Positions 34,065-42,382 of a stretch of 46,030 nt of DNA are shown here, in pieces. The notes beneath the pieces were generated by a model, which did no database searches, was not told where the DNA came from, and saw only the letters and a list, made by a program, of their open reading frames with translations. The stretch's first letter is position 1. Each line of letters starts with the position of its first letter. This stretch comes from Sneathiella sp. (lineage in GTDB: Bacteria; Pseudomonadota; Alphaproteobacteria; Sneathiellales; Sneathiellaceae): positions 111,745 through 157,774 of the forward strand of contig NZ_NZMB01000022.1 of assembly GCF_002694385.1 (NCBI RefSeq), written 5' to 3'. Made by a program: the position numbers and the translations under genes.

Positions 34065-34108
34065 TGGAACGATTGTTCCAGATATAGGTACTCTTTTGCA
34101 AATTTCAA
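34065..34108 (-). promoter_or_regulatory. Promoter with operator-like inverted repeat for pirin
   Basis: On the minus strand, TTGAAA (34103-34108), a 16-base spacer and TATATC (34081-34086), then a TGGAAC/GTTCCA inverted repeat (34065-34080) covering the expected start of transcription. The position is that of a repressor operator, for example of TetR type; the regulator is not identified. Confidence 0.55.
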
Positions 34109-34115
34109 ACCCCGC

Positions 34116-34874
34116 TCATCCCCTGCCGATATAGGGCATATTTGTCGCCATGATGGTCATGAACTGAACATTCGCGTCCAGTGACAGGCCATCCATGTAA
34201 AGAACGGCAGAGGCGACATTCTCCACATCCATCACCGGCTCAGCGGCAACCGACAGATTGGCCTGCAACACCCCCTGCTGCATGGCCTTTGTCATGGGGG
34301 TCGCCGCATTGCCGATATCAATCTGGCCAACGGCAATGTTATAGGCTCGTCCGTCCAGTGACAAGGTCCGGGTAATACCGGTGACTGCGTGTTTGGTGGC
34401 CGTATATGCAATACTGAAGGGCCGCGGAACATGCGCTGAAATGGAACCGTTATTGATGATCCGCCCGCCCATGGGCGACTGGTGTCGCATCATCCCGAAG
34501 GCTGCCCGCGCGCAATAGAAGGCGCCATTCAGATTGGTATTCACAACATTCTGCCAAACGTCAATGGCAAGCTCATCCACGGGTACTGGCGGGGCGCCAA
34601 CTCCGGCATTATTGAACAAGAGATCGAGCCGACCGAATTTCTCCTTCACCATGTTGAACAGAGCATCGACCGCCTTCGAATCTGAGACATCCGTCGGCAC
34701 CACGAGACCATGATCGGCGCCGGGCCCGGCGAGGTCCAGCGTTTCCTGAAGCGTTTTGCGGTTTCGCCCGGCGAGTGCGACTTTGTATCCGCTTTTCAGA
34801 AGTTTCAGCGTAACGGCCCGGCCAATGCCCGCGCCCGCGCCAGTGACAACGGCAATCTTTCTCTTTTCAACCAT
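34116..34874 (-). CDS. SDR family oxidoreductase
   Basis: 252 residues, classical short-chain dehydrogenase. Cofactor motif TGAGAGIG (11-18), NNAG (88-91), and the catalytic S144, Y157 and K161 (YTATK) are present. R37 and N38 after the second strand (AGRNRK) suggest NADP(H). The substrate is unknown; the loop after the active site is of ordinary length. It lies 20 bases downstream of an MFS carrier gene on the same strand, so carrier and dehydrogenase probably work on one compound. A GGGTAGGGA stretch lies right before the ATG. Confidence 0.9.
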   Translation of the reverse strand: MVEKRKIAVVTGAGAGIGRAVTLKLLKSGYKVALAGRNRKTLQETLDLAGPGADHGLVVPTDVSDSKAVDALFNMVKEKFGRLDLLFNNAGVGAPPVPVDELAIDVWQNVVNTNLNGAFYCARAAFGMMRHQSPMGGRIINNGSISAHVPRPFSIAYTATKHAVTGITRTLSLDGRAYNIAVGQIDIGNAATPMTKAMQQGVLQANLSVAAEPVMDVENVASAVLYMDGLSLDANVQFMTIMATNMPYIGRG

Positions 34875-34894
34875 TCCCTACCCTAACCGCATCA

Positions 34895-36271
34895 TTACCT
34901 GTTTTCCGCCGCCATAAGCATCATCGCCCGTTTTCTGGCCTGTCCGGCAACGAGACGTTTCTTGCGCGGCGCCGCCAGCCAGACGGACAAAATCGACAGC
35001 ACAGACATGCCTAGTATGACATAAAAGGCCAGATGATAATTGCCTGCCTGATCATAAAAGAAGCCTGTCAGCCATGGGCCGATTGCCCCACCGAAAAGAG
35101 CCAGCGTACTGACCACCCCGAATATCAGGCCATAGCCCCGGCCCTGGAACAGATCGGCCGGCATCGCGCCGAAAACGGTTGCCACGCCATATCCCAAGCC
35201 ACCTTGCAGGATCACCATGGCATACATCATGACGGCGCTCGGTACATTTTCCATGACCAGTAACAGGATGCAACTTAAAATAAATCCCGCCATGGAGAGT
35301 GTCCAGACCCATTCCCGGCCGACCTTGTCAGAAAGATTGCCGAGATAGATCTGGCCGATCACACCGGCAAGCCCGACAAGTCCGAGGGCGGATGCCGCCG
35401 CAATATCCGAAAAACCGATTTCAATCAGATATTTTGTCTGGTGAATCTGGACAGCGTACCAGACATAGAGACCGCTGGCACAGGCCAGCGCCAGCCACCA
35501 GAAACAGCCGGTTTTCACGGCTTTGGGCAATGTCCAGTCGGTATTGACCCAACCATGATCAACAACCGGATCTGCGGCGGCCTGCTGTGCGGCGGTCTGT
35601 GCCTCGCCGGGAGCGGAATCGCCGTCAGGATGCAATCCGATATCGGATGGCTGCTTGCGCTGCAAAAAGAAATTGAGCGGCAGCACGATGATCATCAGCA
35701 GACCCGCCATCAGCCAGCAGGCTTCCCGCCAGCCATTGGCGCTGATCGTCTCCTGTATGATCGGCATCAGAATGATGGCGCCGATGCCAACGCCCGAGAA
35801 AGCAATGCCGACGGCGAGTCCGCGTCGTCGCTGGAACCAGTTCGGCAGGAACATGGAATGCCCAACATAGGTCATGACGATCCCCGATCCGACCACAAGG
35901 ATCCCCAGTGTCAGATAGAGATGCCAGGGTTCGGTTGCAAACGTGGACAGCACCAGCCCGAGACTGACCAGAATGGCCGACGCCGAAATCATGAAACGCG
36001 GCGCAATAAATTCAAGGAGTTTGCCAATGACGGGCGCGAGCAGCGCGCCAACGACAAAGCCAATGGAAAATGCCGCCGCCGTTGTCGCCCGGTCCCAGCC
36101 GAATTCATTGAGAATAGCCGGAAACAACAATGAGTAGGCCGTTCGTACATTGACGCCAATGCCCATTGTAATGAAGATGATGGCCACAACAGCCCAGCCG
36201 TAAAAGAAAGGCGTGCGCGCCAGAAGCGCATTCAGGCCGCTTTGCGGCCGCATTTGATTTTCCCCAGTCAT
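34895..36271 (-). CDS. MFS transporter, monocarboxylate/oxalate-formate antiporter type
   Basis: 458 residues with twelve predicted membrane segments and a long hydrophilic centre (about 205-250, rich in Ala, Gln, Asp). TPFFYGWAVVAIIFITMGIGVNVR at the start, FGWDRATTAAAF, and NWFQRRRGLAVGIAFSGVGIGA are typical of the OFA/monocarboxylate-porter branch of the MFS. It should carry a small organic acid across the inner membrane. AGGGAAG lies five bases before the ATG. Together with the SDR gene 20 bases downstream it forms a likely two-gene operon, divergent from the Bcr/CflA exporter. Confidence 0.88.
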   Translation of the reverse strand: MTGENQMRPQSGLNALLARTPFFYGWAVVAIIFITMGIGVNVRTAYSLLFPAILNEFGWDRATTAAAFSIGFVVGALLAPVIGKLLEFIAPRFMISASAILVSLGLVLSTFATEPWHLYLTLGILVVGSGIVMTYVGHSMFLPNWFQRRRGLAVGIAFSGVGIGAIILMPIIQETISANGWREACWLMAGLLMIIVLPLNFFLQRKQPSDIGLHPDGDSAPGEAQTAAQQAAADPVVDHGWVNTDWTLPKAVKTGCFWWLALACASGLYVWYAVQIHQTKYLIEIGFSDIAAASALGLVGLAGVIGQIYLGNLSDKVGREWVWTLSMAGFILSCILLLVMENVPSAVMMYAMVILQGGLGYGVATVFGAMPADLFQGRGYGLIFGVVSTLALFGGAIGPWLTGFFYDQAGNYHLAFYVILGMSVLSILSVWLAAPRKKRLVAGQARKRAMMLMAAENR

Positions 36272-36429
36272 GCCGCTTCCCTGTTATTGGTTATATTGAA
36301 CCGGAAACTCCCACCAGCATGGAAAGAGATTAACTACTATTCGTGTATTAGGAAATGGAAAAACACACCGGTTACCCGAAGGCAGCTTATTTTCCAAATC
36401 CCAGATTCTGTTTGATGAAAAACAGTCTA

Positions 36430-36457
36430 TTCAGACTTAGGAAAAGTCGGCTATAAT
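36430..36457 (+). promoter_or_regulatory. Promoter of the Bcr/CflA-type exporter
   Basis: TTCAGA (36430-36435), 16 bases, and a perfect TATAAT (36452-36457). Transcription would begin near 36464. It is the clearest sigma-70-type -10 box seen in the window; read from sequence only. Confidence 0.55.
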
Positions 36458-36501
36458 ACGCGTCATATTGAGCGATCCGCCTGCCGCGCAGGCCGAAAGC
36501 C

Positions 36502-37779
36502 ATGTTCCCCGCGATCCTGAAAAACCATAAAGCCGGAATGATGAGTAACGAAAACAGCGCGCCCTCCGGAAAGCCCGGATTTGCCGAGCAGGTCGTCCTG
36601 CTCGCCCTCATGATATCAATGGTCGCGTTGTCCATTGACGTCATGCTTCCGGCCCTTTCCGAAATCAGTACGGATTTGCGGGCGGCCAATCCGAATGATC
36701 GTCAGTATATTATCGCCGCACTGTTTCTCGGCCTTGCCATCGGGCAGCTTTTCTATGGCCCCATCTCCGACAGTACCGGGCGAAAGCCTGTTATATATTT
36801 CGGTTTCGGCCTGTTTCTTGCCGGCTGCCTGCTGTCCGTCTTTGCCAGCAATTTTACCATGATGCTGATCGGCCGGTTTTTGCAGGGAATTGGCGTTGCC
36901 TCCCCGAGAATTGTCTCTCTCGCCCTGATCCGCGACCAGTATGAAGGGCGCCAGATGGCGCGGTTCGTCTCGCTGGTAATGACGGTTTTCATTCTGGTGC
37001 CTGTTCTGGCGCCATCGCTCGGCCAGCTTATCCTGTTCGTTGCCGACTGGCGGATCATTTTTCTCGCGCTGTTCCTTCTCGGGGTCGCCACGCTGGTCTG
37101 GTTCGGATTGCGGCAACAGGAAACATTGCCGCCCGAACGGCGTGTTCCGCTTTCGCTCAGCCGCATCTGGCGCGCCGTTCAAGAGGTTTTCAAAACCCGC
37201 AGCGCCTTCGGCTACACGCTTGTTGCCGGTCTGATTTTCAGCGCCTTTCTCGGATATCTCACCATATCGCAGCAGATCTTTCAGGATGTCTACAAGGTCG
37301 GCGATATGTTTGCGGTTTATTTTGGTGCGCTTGCCCTTGCGCTCGGCATTTCCTCCTTTCTGAACGCCCGCCTTGTCGTCCGCTTTGGAATGTACCGGCT
37401 TTCCTCGATCTCCCTTACCGGGCTGACGGCCTTTTCCATTCTGTACACCCTCTTCACCCTTTACTGGGGTGGGATCCCGCCCTTCTGGTCCCTGGTAGTG
37501 TTTCTGACCGGCGTCTTTTTTTGCTTCGGCATTCTGTTTGGCAATTTCAACGCGCTGGCGATGGAACCCCTCGGCCATATTGCCGGAGTTGCCGCCGCGG
37601 TTATTGGATCGCTTACGACCTTCATGTCGATGGGTCTTGGCACCGTGATTGCGCAACTTTTCAACGGCACGCTGATCCCCATGACCGTCAGTCTTTCACT
37701 TCTCGGGCTGCTCGCGATCCTCGTTATGGTCTGGACGGAGCGGACCGGCAGGGAACGGCAAGGCAGCCGGATAAACTGA
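36502..37779 (+). CDS. Bcr/CflA-type multidrug MFS exporter
   Basis: 425 residues, twelve membrane segments. SIDVMLPALSEISTDL in TM1, GLAIGQLFYGPISDSTGRKPVIYFG with the MFS motif A-type loop, RFLQGIGVASPRIVSLALIRDQYEG, and VLAPSLGQLIL (motif C region) identify the Bcr/CflA drug-resistance branch. It should export small hydrophobic or antibiotic-like compounds by proton antiport. The ATG at 36502 is 38 bases after the expected transcription start; ATGs at 36538 and 36541 are alternatives and would remove a 12- or 13-residue prefix. Substrate unknown. It stands in front of the class V aminotransferase gene. Confidence 0.87.
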   Translation: MFPAILKNHKAGMMSNENSAPSGKPGFAEQVVLLALMISMVALSIDVMLPALSEISTDLRAANPNDRQYIIAALFLGLAIGQLFYGPISDSTGRKPVIYFGFGLFLAGCLLSVFASNFTMMLIGRFLQGIGVASPRIVSLALIRDQYEGRQMARFVSLVMTVFILVPVLAPSLGQLILFVADWRIIFLALFLLGVATLVWFGLRQQETLPPERRVPLSLSRIWRAVQEVFKTRSAFGYTLVAGLIFSAFLGYLTISQQIFQDVYKVGDMFAVYFGALALALGISSFLNARLVVRFGMYRLSSISLTGLTAFSILYTLFTLYWGGIPPFWSLVVFLTGVFFCFGILFGNFNALAMEPLGHIAGVAAAVIGSLTTFMSMGLGTVIAQLFNGTLIPMTVSLSLLGLLAILVMVWTERTGRERQGSRIN

Positions 37780-37872
37780 ATGTCTGGGGCCCTGAAAATT
37801 TGCCATTGCCCGCCGATTAAAAGCGAATAAACTTACCCCTTAATTGGGAATTCAGATCAGGAAAGTAACGCC

Positions 37873-39060
37873 ATGAGTGTCAGCAACGGCCGCCAGTTTT
37901 TGAGCATTCCGGGTCCCACCACCGTCCCGGACGCAGTGCTGTCCGCCATGCATCGCCCCGCAGTGGACATCCGCAAAGGTGAACTGGTCGACATCACAAA
38001 CCGGCTGAAGGAAGATCTGAAAATGATCACCCGGTCCTCTGGCACGCCCTTTATATATATCGCCAATGGCCATGGCGCCTGGGAAGCGGCGCTTACGAAT
38101 GTCCTGAGCCGGGGAGACAAGGTTCTCGTGCTGGAAAGCGGTTCCTTCGCCGTAGGCTGGGGGGATGCCGGGAATATGCTTGGCCTTAATATCGAAGTGT
38201 TGCCCGGCACCTATCATGAGGCGGTTGATCCGGCCCTGCTCGAAGCCCGTCTCAGGGCGGATACCAAGGGCGAGATAAAAGCGGTTCTGGTGGTGCAGGT
38301 CGATACCGCTTCCAGCGTGATGAATGATATCTCCGCCCTGCGGCGGGCCATTGACAATGCGGGTCACGGGGCTCTCTTCATGGTGGACACCATCGCCTCT
38401 CTCGGCACGATGGATTATCGCATGGATGACTGGGGCGTTGATGTGACCGTTGCCGCCTGCCAGAAAGGCCTGATGATGTCTCCCGGCGTCAGCTTCGTTG
38501 TCGCCGGCGACAAAGCGCTCGAATGTCACAAGTCGGCCAATCTGCGTACAGCCTACTGGGACTGGACCGCCCGTCAGGCAAGCGAACATTACCGCAGCTA
38601 TGCCGGGACGCCGCCTGTGCACCACCTGTTCGGGCTGCAGAAATCATTCGATATGATCCGTAGCGAAGGCCTCGAAGCCATATTCGAACGTCATCGGCTA
38701 CTGGCGGGCGCTACCCGCGCCGCCGTCAGCAAATGGTCGGAAGCCGGGGAGCTGTCTTTCAACATTCCCGCACCGGAGCAGCGGGCAAACTCCGTTACCA
38801 CCGTACTCCTTCGCAATGGCGATCTGATTCCCGCCATTCATGATTATTGTCTTGAAAAATGCGGCTTGGTGATCGGGCTCGGGATCGCGGTCCTGAGCGG
38901 CAAGGCCTTGCGCATCGCCCATATGGGGCATCTGAACGCTCCCATGATGCTGGGAACATTGGGAACGCTTGAAATGAGCTTCCGCGCGCTTGGTGTTCCG
39001 CATGGAGAGGGTGGCGTGCAGGCGGCCATCGGTTTTCTGGCAGACAATGTCCCACACTGA
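37873..39060 (+). CDS. Class V aminotransferase (alanine/serine-glyoxylate type)
   Basis: 395 residues, fold type I PLP enzyme. IPGPTTVPDAVLSAMHRP at the start, ANGHGAWEAALTNVLSRGDKVLVLESG, FMVDTIASLGTMDYRMDDWGVD (D172, ring-nitrogen partner) and AACQKGLMMSPG (K198, PLP lysine) match the alanine-glyoxylate/serine-glyoxylate aminotransferase family. It would move an amino group from an amino acid to glyoxylate or another oxo acid. Exact donor and acceptor are not readable. It has its own 93-base upstream gap after the exporter. A GGAAAG stretch precedes the ATG. Confidence 0.88.
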   Translation: MSVSNGRQFLSIPGPTTVPDAVLSAMHRPAVDIRKGELVDITNRLKEDLKMITRSSGTPFIYIANGHGAWEAALTNVLSRGDKVLVLESGSFAVGWGDAGNMLGLNIEVLPGTYHEAVDPALLEARLRADTKGEIKAVLVVQVDTASSVMNDISALRRAIDNAGHGALFMVDTIASLGTMDYRMDDWGVDVTVAACQKGLMMSPGVSFVVAGDKALECHKSANLRTAYWDWTARQASEHYRSYAGTPPVHHLFGLQKSFDMIRSEGLEAIFERHRLLAGATRAAVSKWSEAGELSFNIPAPEQRANSVTTVLLRNGDLIPAIHDYCLEKCGLVIGLGIAVLSGKALRIAHMGHLNAPMMLGTLGTLEMSFRALGVPHGEGGVQAAIGFLADNVPH

Positions 39061-39312
39061 TGGGAGTGTGAAGACGAAGGGCCGTTCGCCGGAATATGAA
39101 AGCGGATAGATGTTAAAATCCGAGTATGCCGATGCGTGCATTCCTGGCCCTGTCATACACTTTTACGTGATCATGAAAGAAGAAGCCCATCTTGAAGATA
39201 ACCCCGGTAAGGAATATCTAGATTAGAAGGCTGAGGTTCGACGCTGGCTTTAACGAAGCGGCGGGCGGATTGTTGCCTGTGAAGCACAGACAACTTGCAA
39301 GGGGTGCGACAT
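39061..39312. other. 252-base gap before the DUF4389 gene
   Basis: No convincing gene. A TTGAAG (39192) to TATCTA (39215) pair with 17 bases between could be a weak promoter. A 17-codon ORF at about 39174-39225 was seen but is not supported. Confidence 0.3.
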
Positions 39313-39747
39313 ATGACAGACGATGTCAAAAACCACGTCAAATCAAATACGACTTGGACAAGATTAATTTATCTGATCCTTTACGGGGTCATATATTGGT
39401 TCGCCAATTTTGTCCTCTTCGCAATTTCCGTCGTACAATTTATCAAGACGCTGCTGAGCGGCGAGCCGTTCGGGCAATTGCAGGCGTTTGGCAGTTCCTT
39501 CGCCGAGTATAACCGGCAGATTGTCGCCTATATGTCCTACCACAGCGACGAAAAACCTTTCCCGGTCGGACCATGGCCGCCGGAAACACCCCGTCCCGAT
39601 GGGACAACACCGGCAGATGATGTAATCATTGTCGCCGAGACACCGGAAGAAAAACCGGAGAGCAAACCGGCGCCACGCAAAAAACCCGCGACCCGCAAAA
39701 AGCCGACAGACGATACGGATACTGATACATCCGCCGCCTCTGGCTGA
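39313..39747 (+). CDS. DUF4389 membrane protein with charged tail
   Basis: 144 residues. One or two membrane segments lie at about 14-45 (TWTRLIYLILYGVIYWFANFVLFAISVVQFI), followed by the conserved FGQLQAFGSSFAEYNRQIVAYMSYHSDEKPFPVGPWP block that marks DUF4389. The last 45 residues are low-complexity, rich in Pro, Lys, Thr and Asp (KPAPRKKPATRKKP), with repeated RKKP. Function unknown; an inner-membrane accessory role is only a guess. The ATG at 39313 with AAGGGG eight bases upstream is preferred over a TTG at 39295. It stands alone after a 252-base gap. Confidence 0.8.
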   Translation: MTDDVKNHVKSNTTWTRLIYLILYGVIYWFANFVLFAISVVQFIKTLLSGEPFGQLQAFGSSFAEYNRQIVAYMSYHSDEKPFPVGPWPPETPRPDGTTPADDVIIVAETPEEKPESKPAPRKKPATRKKPTDDTDTDTSAASG

Positions 39748-39759
39748 GACCTGTTCTTG

Positions 39760-39790
39760 TGGTAGAGTGGAGACCATATGCCCTCTACCA
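39760..39790. repeat. Hairpin between DUF4389 and methyltransferase genes
   Basis: TGGTAGAG (39760-39767) pairs with CTCTACCA (39783-39790); two more G-C pairs form after one bulged T. It ends 17 bases before the next ATG. No T-run, so it may be a leader structure instead of a terminator. Confidence 0.4.
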
Positions 39791-39807
39791 TCTTAAATGA
39801 GTGAGCG

Positions 39808-40764
39808 ATGACAAACAGGCTGCAGAGCCTGCTGGATCGGAAATCGATCCTGCTGGCGGACGGGGCGATGGCGACCAATCTGTTTCCCGTTGGCCTGAAA
39901 CCGGGGGACGCGGCGGAATTCTGGAATTTAAGCGCGCCTCGGAAAATTACCGATCTGCATCAGCAATTTGTGGAGGCGGGCGCGGACATCCTGCTGACGA
40001 ACAGTTTCGGCGCCAATGCCTGCCGCCTGCAACGGCACAACAAGGCGGGGGATGTGCGCACTCTTAACATCGCCGCGGCCCATCTTGCCAGATCCGTTGC
40101 GAAGACAGCGCAAAGAGAGATGATCGTTGCGGGCAGCATCGGCCCGCTTGGATGCGAGATAACCCCAACCGGCGCAATGCAGCCTGATGAAGCGGTACGT
40201 CTTTTCAGGCAGCAGGCGGAGGCGCTGGCGGAAGGAGGCGTCGATCTTCTCTGGCTCGAAACCTTCTCCGACAGGGTGGAGCTGCAAGCCGCCCTTGCCG
40301 CCGCGCAATCGACGGGCCTTCCGGTTATCGCCACTCTGTCCTTTCATGGCGGCGGGAAAGGCCGTGAACCCCTCATTCCGGCCGACCTGCCGCCCATCTG
40401 TCACGCGGCAACCCCTCCTCCCACCGCCTGGGGCAGCAATTGCGGCAACGGACCCGGGGAGGCGCTTCTGCATCTGCTGGAATTCGGCAAGCAGTCGAAT
40501 ACGGGAGATACCCTCACGATCAAGGCGAATTGCGGCCTGCCGGAAATAAAGAAAAGCATGCTTTCATACCCGACAACTCCGGATATGATGGGAGACTATG
40601 CACGACTTGCCGCCGATGCCGGTGCGCGGATTATCGGCGGATGCTGCGGGACAACGCCAGCGCACATAAAAGCGATGGGCGATGCGCTTCAAGGCTATTG
40701 CCCGAAGCGACCGCCCACCCATCAGGAAATAGAGACTAGATTCGGCCCCCTGATGCTGTATTGA
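39808..40764 (+). CDS. Homocysteine S-methyltransferase family protein
   Basis: 318 residues, a zinc-dependent TIM barrel. The ligands are C212 (GSNCGNG), C279 and C280 (IGGCCGTTPAH), as in betaine-homocysteine and cobalamin-dependent methionine synthase N-terminal domains. LLADGAMATNLF, LTNSFGANACRL and AGSIGPLG are also family blocks. It would transfer a methyl group from a donor (betaine, methylmercaptan derivative or a methylated corrinoid partner) to a thiol. No corrinoid protein or betaine gene is beside it, so the donor is open. The ribosome-binding site is weak; a hairpin lies just upstream. Confidence 0.85.
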   Translation: MTNRLQSLLDRKSILLADGAMATNLFPVGLKPGDAAEFWNLSAPRKITDLHQQFVEAGADILLTNSFGANACRLQRHNKAGDVRTLNIAAAHLARSVAKTAQREMIVAGSIGPLGCEITPTGAMQPDEAVRLFRQQAEALAEGGVDLLWLETFSDRVELQAALAAAQSTGLPVIATLSFHGGGKGREPLIPADLPPICHAATPPPTAWGSNCGNGPGEALLHLLEFGKQSNTGDTLTIKANCGLPEIKKSMLSYPTTPDMMGDYARLAADAGARIIGGCCGTTPAHIKAMGDALQGYCPKRPPTHQEIETRFGPLMLY

Positions 40765-40773
40765 TAAAGAGGA

Positions 40774-41412
40774 TTATTTCCCGGCCGCTGCACTTGGTCT
40801 TGCGGAAACAGCCGCGTGCCATTTTTTCAGATGATCCAGCCCGTCCGGCATGGCAATGCGGCCCATCCCGGTTGCAAAATCGACAACGACCAGCGCGCCG
40901 ATATCCGCGACGGAATAGCTGTCACCAACCATGAAGTCGCGGCCTTCAAGATGCGCGTTCAAATCTTCGAAGAAATAGAGAACCCGCTCGCGGCCCCGTT
41001 CTGCCAGCGCCGGTATCTGTTCAATATTGCGCGGGCCTGTAATGGCGCGGCCAACCATGAACGGCGCCGAATTACGCAGCGACTCCGCCACCGCCATAAA
41101 ACCGTTCACATTGATGTAATGACACCAGTCATTGATATGCGCGCGCTCTTCCATGTTCCGGCCGAACAGAGGCGGTTCAGGAAATTTTTCTTCCAGATAA
41201 CGGTTGATGGCATCAATAGAAGAAATATAACTACCGTCGTCCAGTTCCAGAACCGGGACGGTGCAATGCGGGTTCATCTTCTTGAAATCATCTGCGAACT
41301 GGGCGCCTTCACGGATATTGACGTTCACTGTTTCCAGCTCAACACCTTTTTCCGCAAGAAAAATACGGACGCGGCGTGGGCTGGGCGGCCCGGGGAAGTC
41401 ATATAGTTTCAT
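40774..41412 (-). CDS. Glutathione S-transferase family protein
   Basis: 212 residues. An N-terminal thioredoxin-like domain (1-80: MKLYDFPGPPSPRRVRIFLAEKG, NPHCTVPVLELDDGSYISSIDAINRYLEEKF with the cis-proline and the SIDA glutathione-contact motif) and an all-helical C-terminal domain (GDSYSVADIGALV, with the N-capping box). Cytosolic GST fold; it may conjugate or isomerise an aromatic intermediate. It lies 48 bases after the MBL hydrolase on the same strand and is probably co-transcribed from the promoter at 42348-42375. AAGGA lies ten bases before the ATG. Substrate unknown. Confidence 0.9.
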   Translation of the reverse strand: MKLYDFPGPPSPRRVRIFLAEKGVELETVNVNIREGAQFADDFKKMNPHCTVPVLELDDGSYISSIDAINRYLEEKFPEPPLFGRNMEERAHINDWCHYINVNGFMAVAESLRNSAPFMVGRAITGPRNIEQIPALAERGRERVLYFFEDLNAHLEGRDFMVGDSYSVADIGALVVVDFATGMGRIAMPDGLDHLKKWHAAVSARPSAAAGK

Positions 41413-41460
41413 GTGTTTTTTTCCTTATCCAGTTTTGCGCCCCGGATCAGATCTGCACCG

Positions 41461-42312
41461 TCAGATTTTCAGCCAGTAGGCCCCCTGTTCGTCTTTTTTC
41501 AGGTGACCCGCTGTCGGAGCAGCGAAATGGGTCCCGATGATCAATGTTTCGCTATCGCCATATTTTGCGAGGAAATCCTCCCGCGTGCGGCGTGATGCCT
41601 CCTTGTCCGTATCGGCCGAACTGGACCATTCCGGATGCGCAATCTGGCAGGGGTGATGCATGCTATCGCCGGTAATGACCGCTTCCTCCCCCTTTGATAG
41701 AATGCGCACACAGACATGGCCGGGCGTGTGACCGGGGGATGGGAAAAGGCTGACTTCATCACAAACCTTGTGATCCATGGCGACAAGATCGGCAAGCCCT
41801 GCATCGACAATCGGCTGCACGGAATCGCCAACGACATCGCCAAACTCCTCTTGCGGAACCGCGCGCCAGTGATTCCATTCGGTCTCCCCGAAATAGTAGC
41901 GTGCGTTGGGGAAAGTCGGCACCCATTCACCATCCACCAACATCGTGTTCCAACCAACATGGTCCACATGCAGATGGGTGCACAACACCGTATCAATAGT
42001 TTCGCGTGGATAACCGGCCGCTTCCAGATCCGCGAGAAAACTCGTCTGCAACATGTTCCAGGCGGGGATTTTCCGCTCCTTGTCATTGCCGAGGCAGGTA
42101 TCGACGATGATCCTCCGCGAACCCGTGTCAATGATCAGGGCATGAATGCTCATGATCAGGCGGCCTTCCGCGGTTGCGAAATGCGGTACCATCCAGTCCA
42201 GCGGCGCAACCGCTTCCGGCGTCGCCTGCGGCAGGATAAAACGCGTACCGCCGGTTGCCTCCACCTCGACGACGCGGGTGATCGTGACATCTCCGATCTG
42301 CCATCTGTTCAT
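41461..42312 (-). CDS. MBL-fold metallo-hydrolase
   Basis: 283 residues. The metallo-beta-lactamase metal motif is present as CTHLHVDHVGWN (HxHxDH), with further ligands in SPGHTPGHVC and TGDSMHHPCQIAHPEW, and a C-terminal GTHFAAPTAGHL. The subfamily (N-acyl homoserine lactonase/AttM-like or glyoxalase-II-like hydrolases) opens esters, lactones or thioesters, so quorum-signal lactonase is possible but unproven. The ATG at 42312 is taken because GGGGGAGG lies just upstream and the promoter at 42348-42375 would leave a 30-base leader; a longer frame to 42477 would run through that promoter. Probable operon with the GST gene. Confidence 0.88.
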   Translation of the reverse strand: MNRWQIGDVTITRVVEVEATGGTRFILPQATPEAVAPLDWMVPHFATAEGRLIMSIHALIIDTGSRRIIVDTCLGNDKERKIPAWNMLQTSFLADLEAAGYPRETIDTVLCTHLHVDHVGWNTMLVDGEWVPTFPNARYYFGETEWNHWRAVPQEEFGDVVGDSVQPIVDAGLADLVAMDHKVCDEVSLFPSPGHTPGHVCVRILSKGEEAVITGDSMHHPCQIAHPEWSSSADTDKEASRRTREDFLAKYGDSETLIIGTHFAAPTAGHLKKDEQGAYWLKI

Positions 42313-42347
42313 TCCGGCCTCCCCCTTTTTCATTCTTATATCGACAC

Positions 42348-42375
42348 AGTATAACGGCCCGGGCCCGACGGACAA
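42348..42375 (-). promoter_or_regulatory. Promoter of the MBL-GST operon with spacer palindrome
   Basis: On the minus strand TTGTCC, 16 bases, TATACT, 35 bases before the MBL ATG. The spacer contains the perfect palindrome GGCCCGGGCC (42356-42365), between the two boxes, where a regulator could bind. Confidence 0.55.
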
Positions 42376-42382
42376 TAGCCGA

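Noticed and set aside
36616-37656. Minus-strand open frame of 346 codons opposite the Bcr/CflA exporter
   Set aside because: Shadow of a membrane-protein gene; the product is very hydrophilic, rich in Lys, Gln and Gly, and matches no family.
39174-39225. 17-codon ORF (MKEEAHLEDNPGKEYLD) in the gap before the DUF4389 gene
   Set aside because: Too short, no convincing ribosome-binding site, and a weak promoter-like pair lies over its end.
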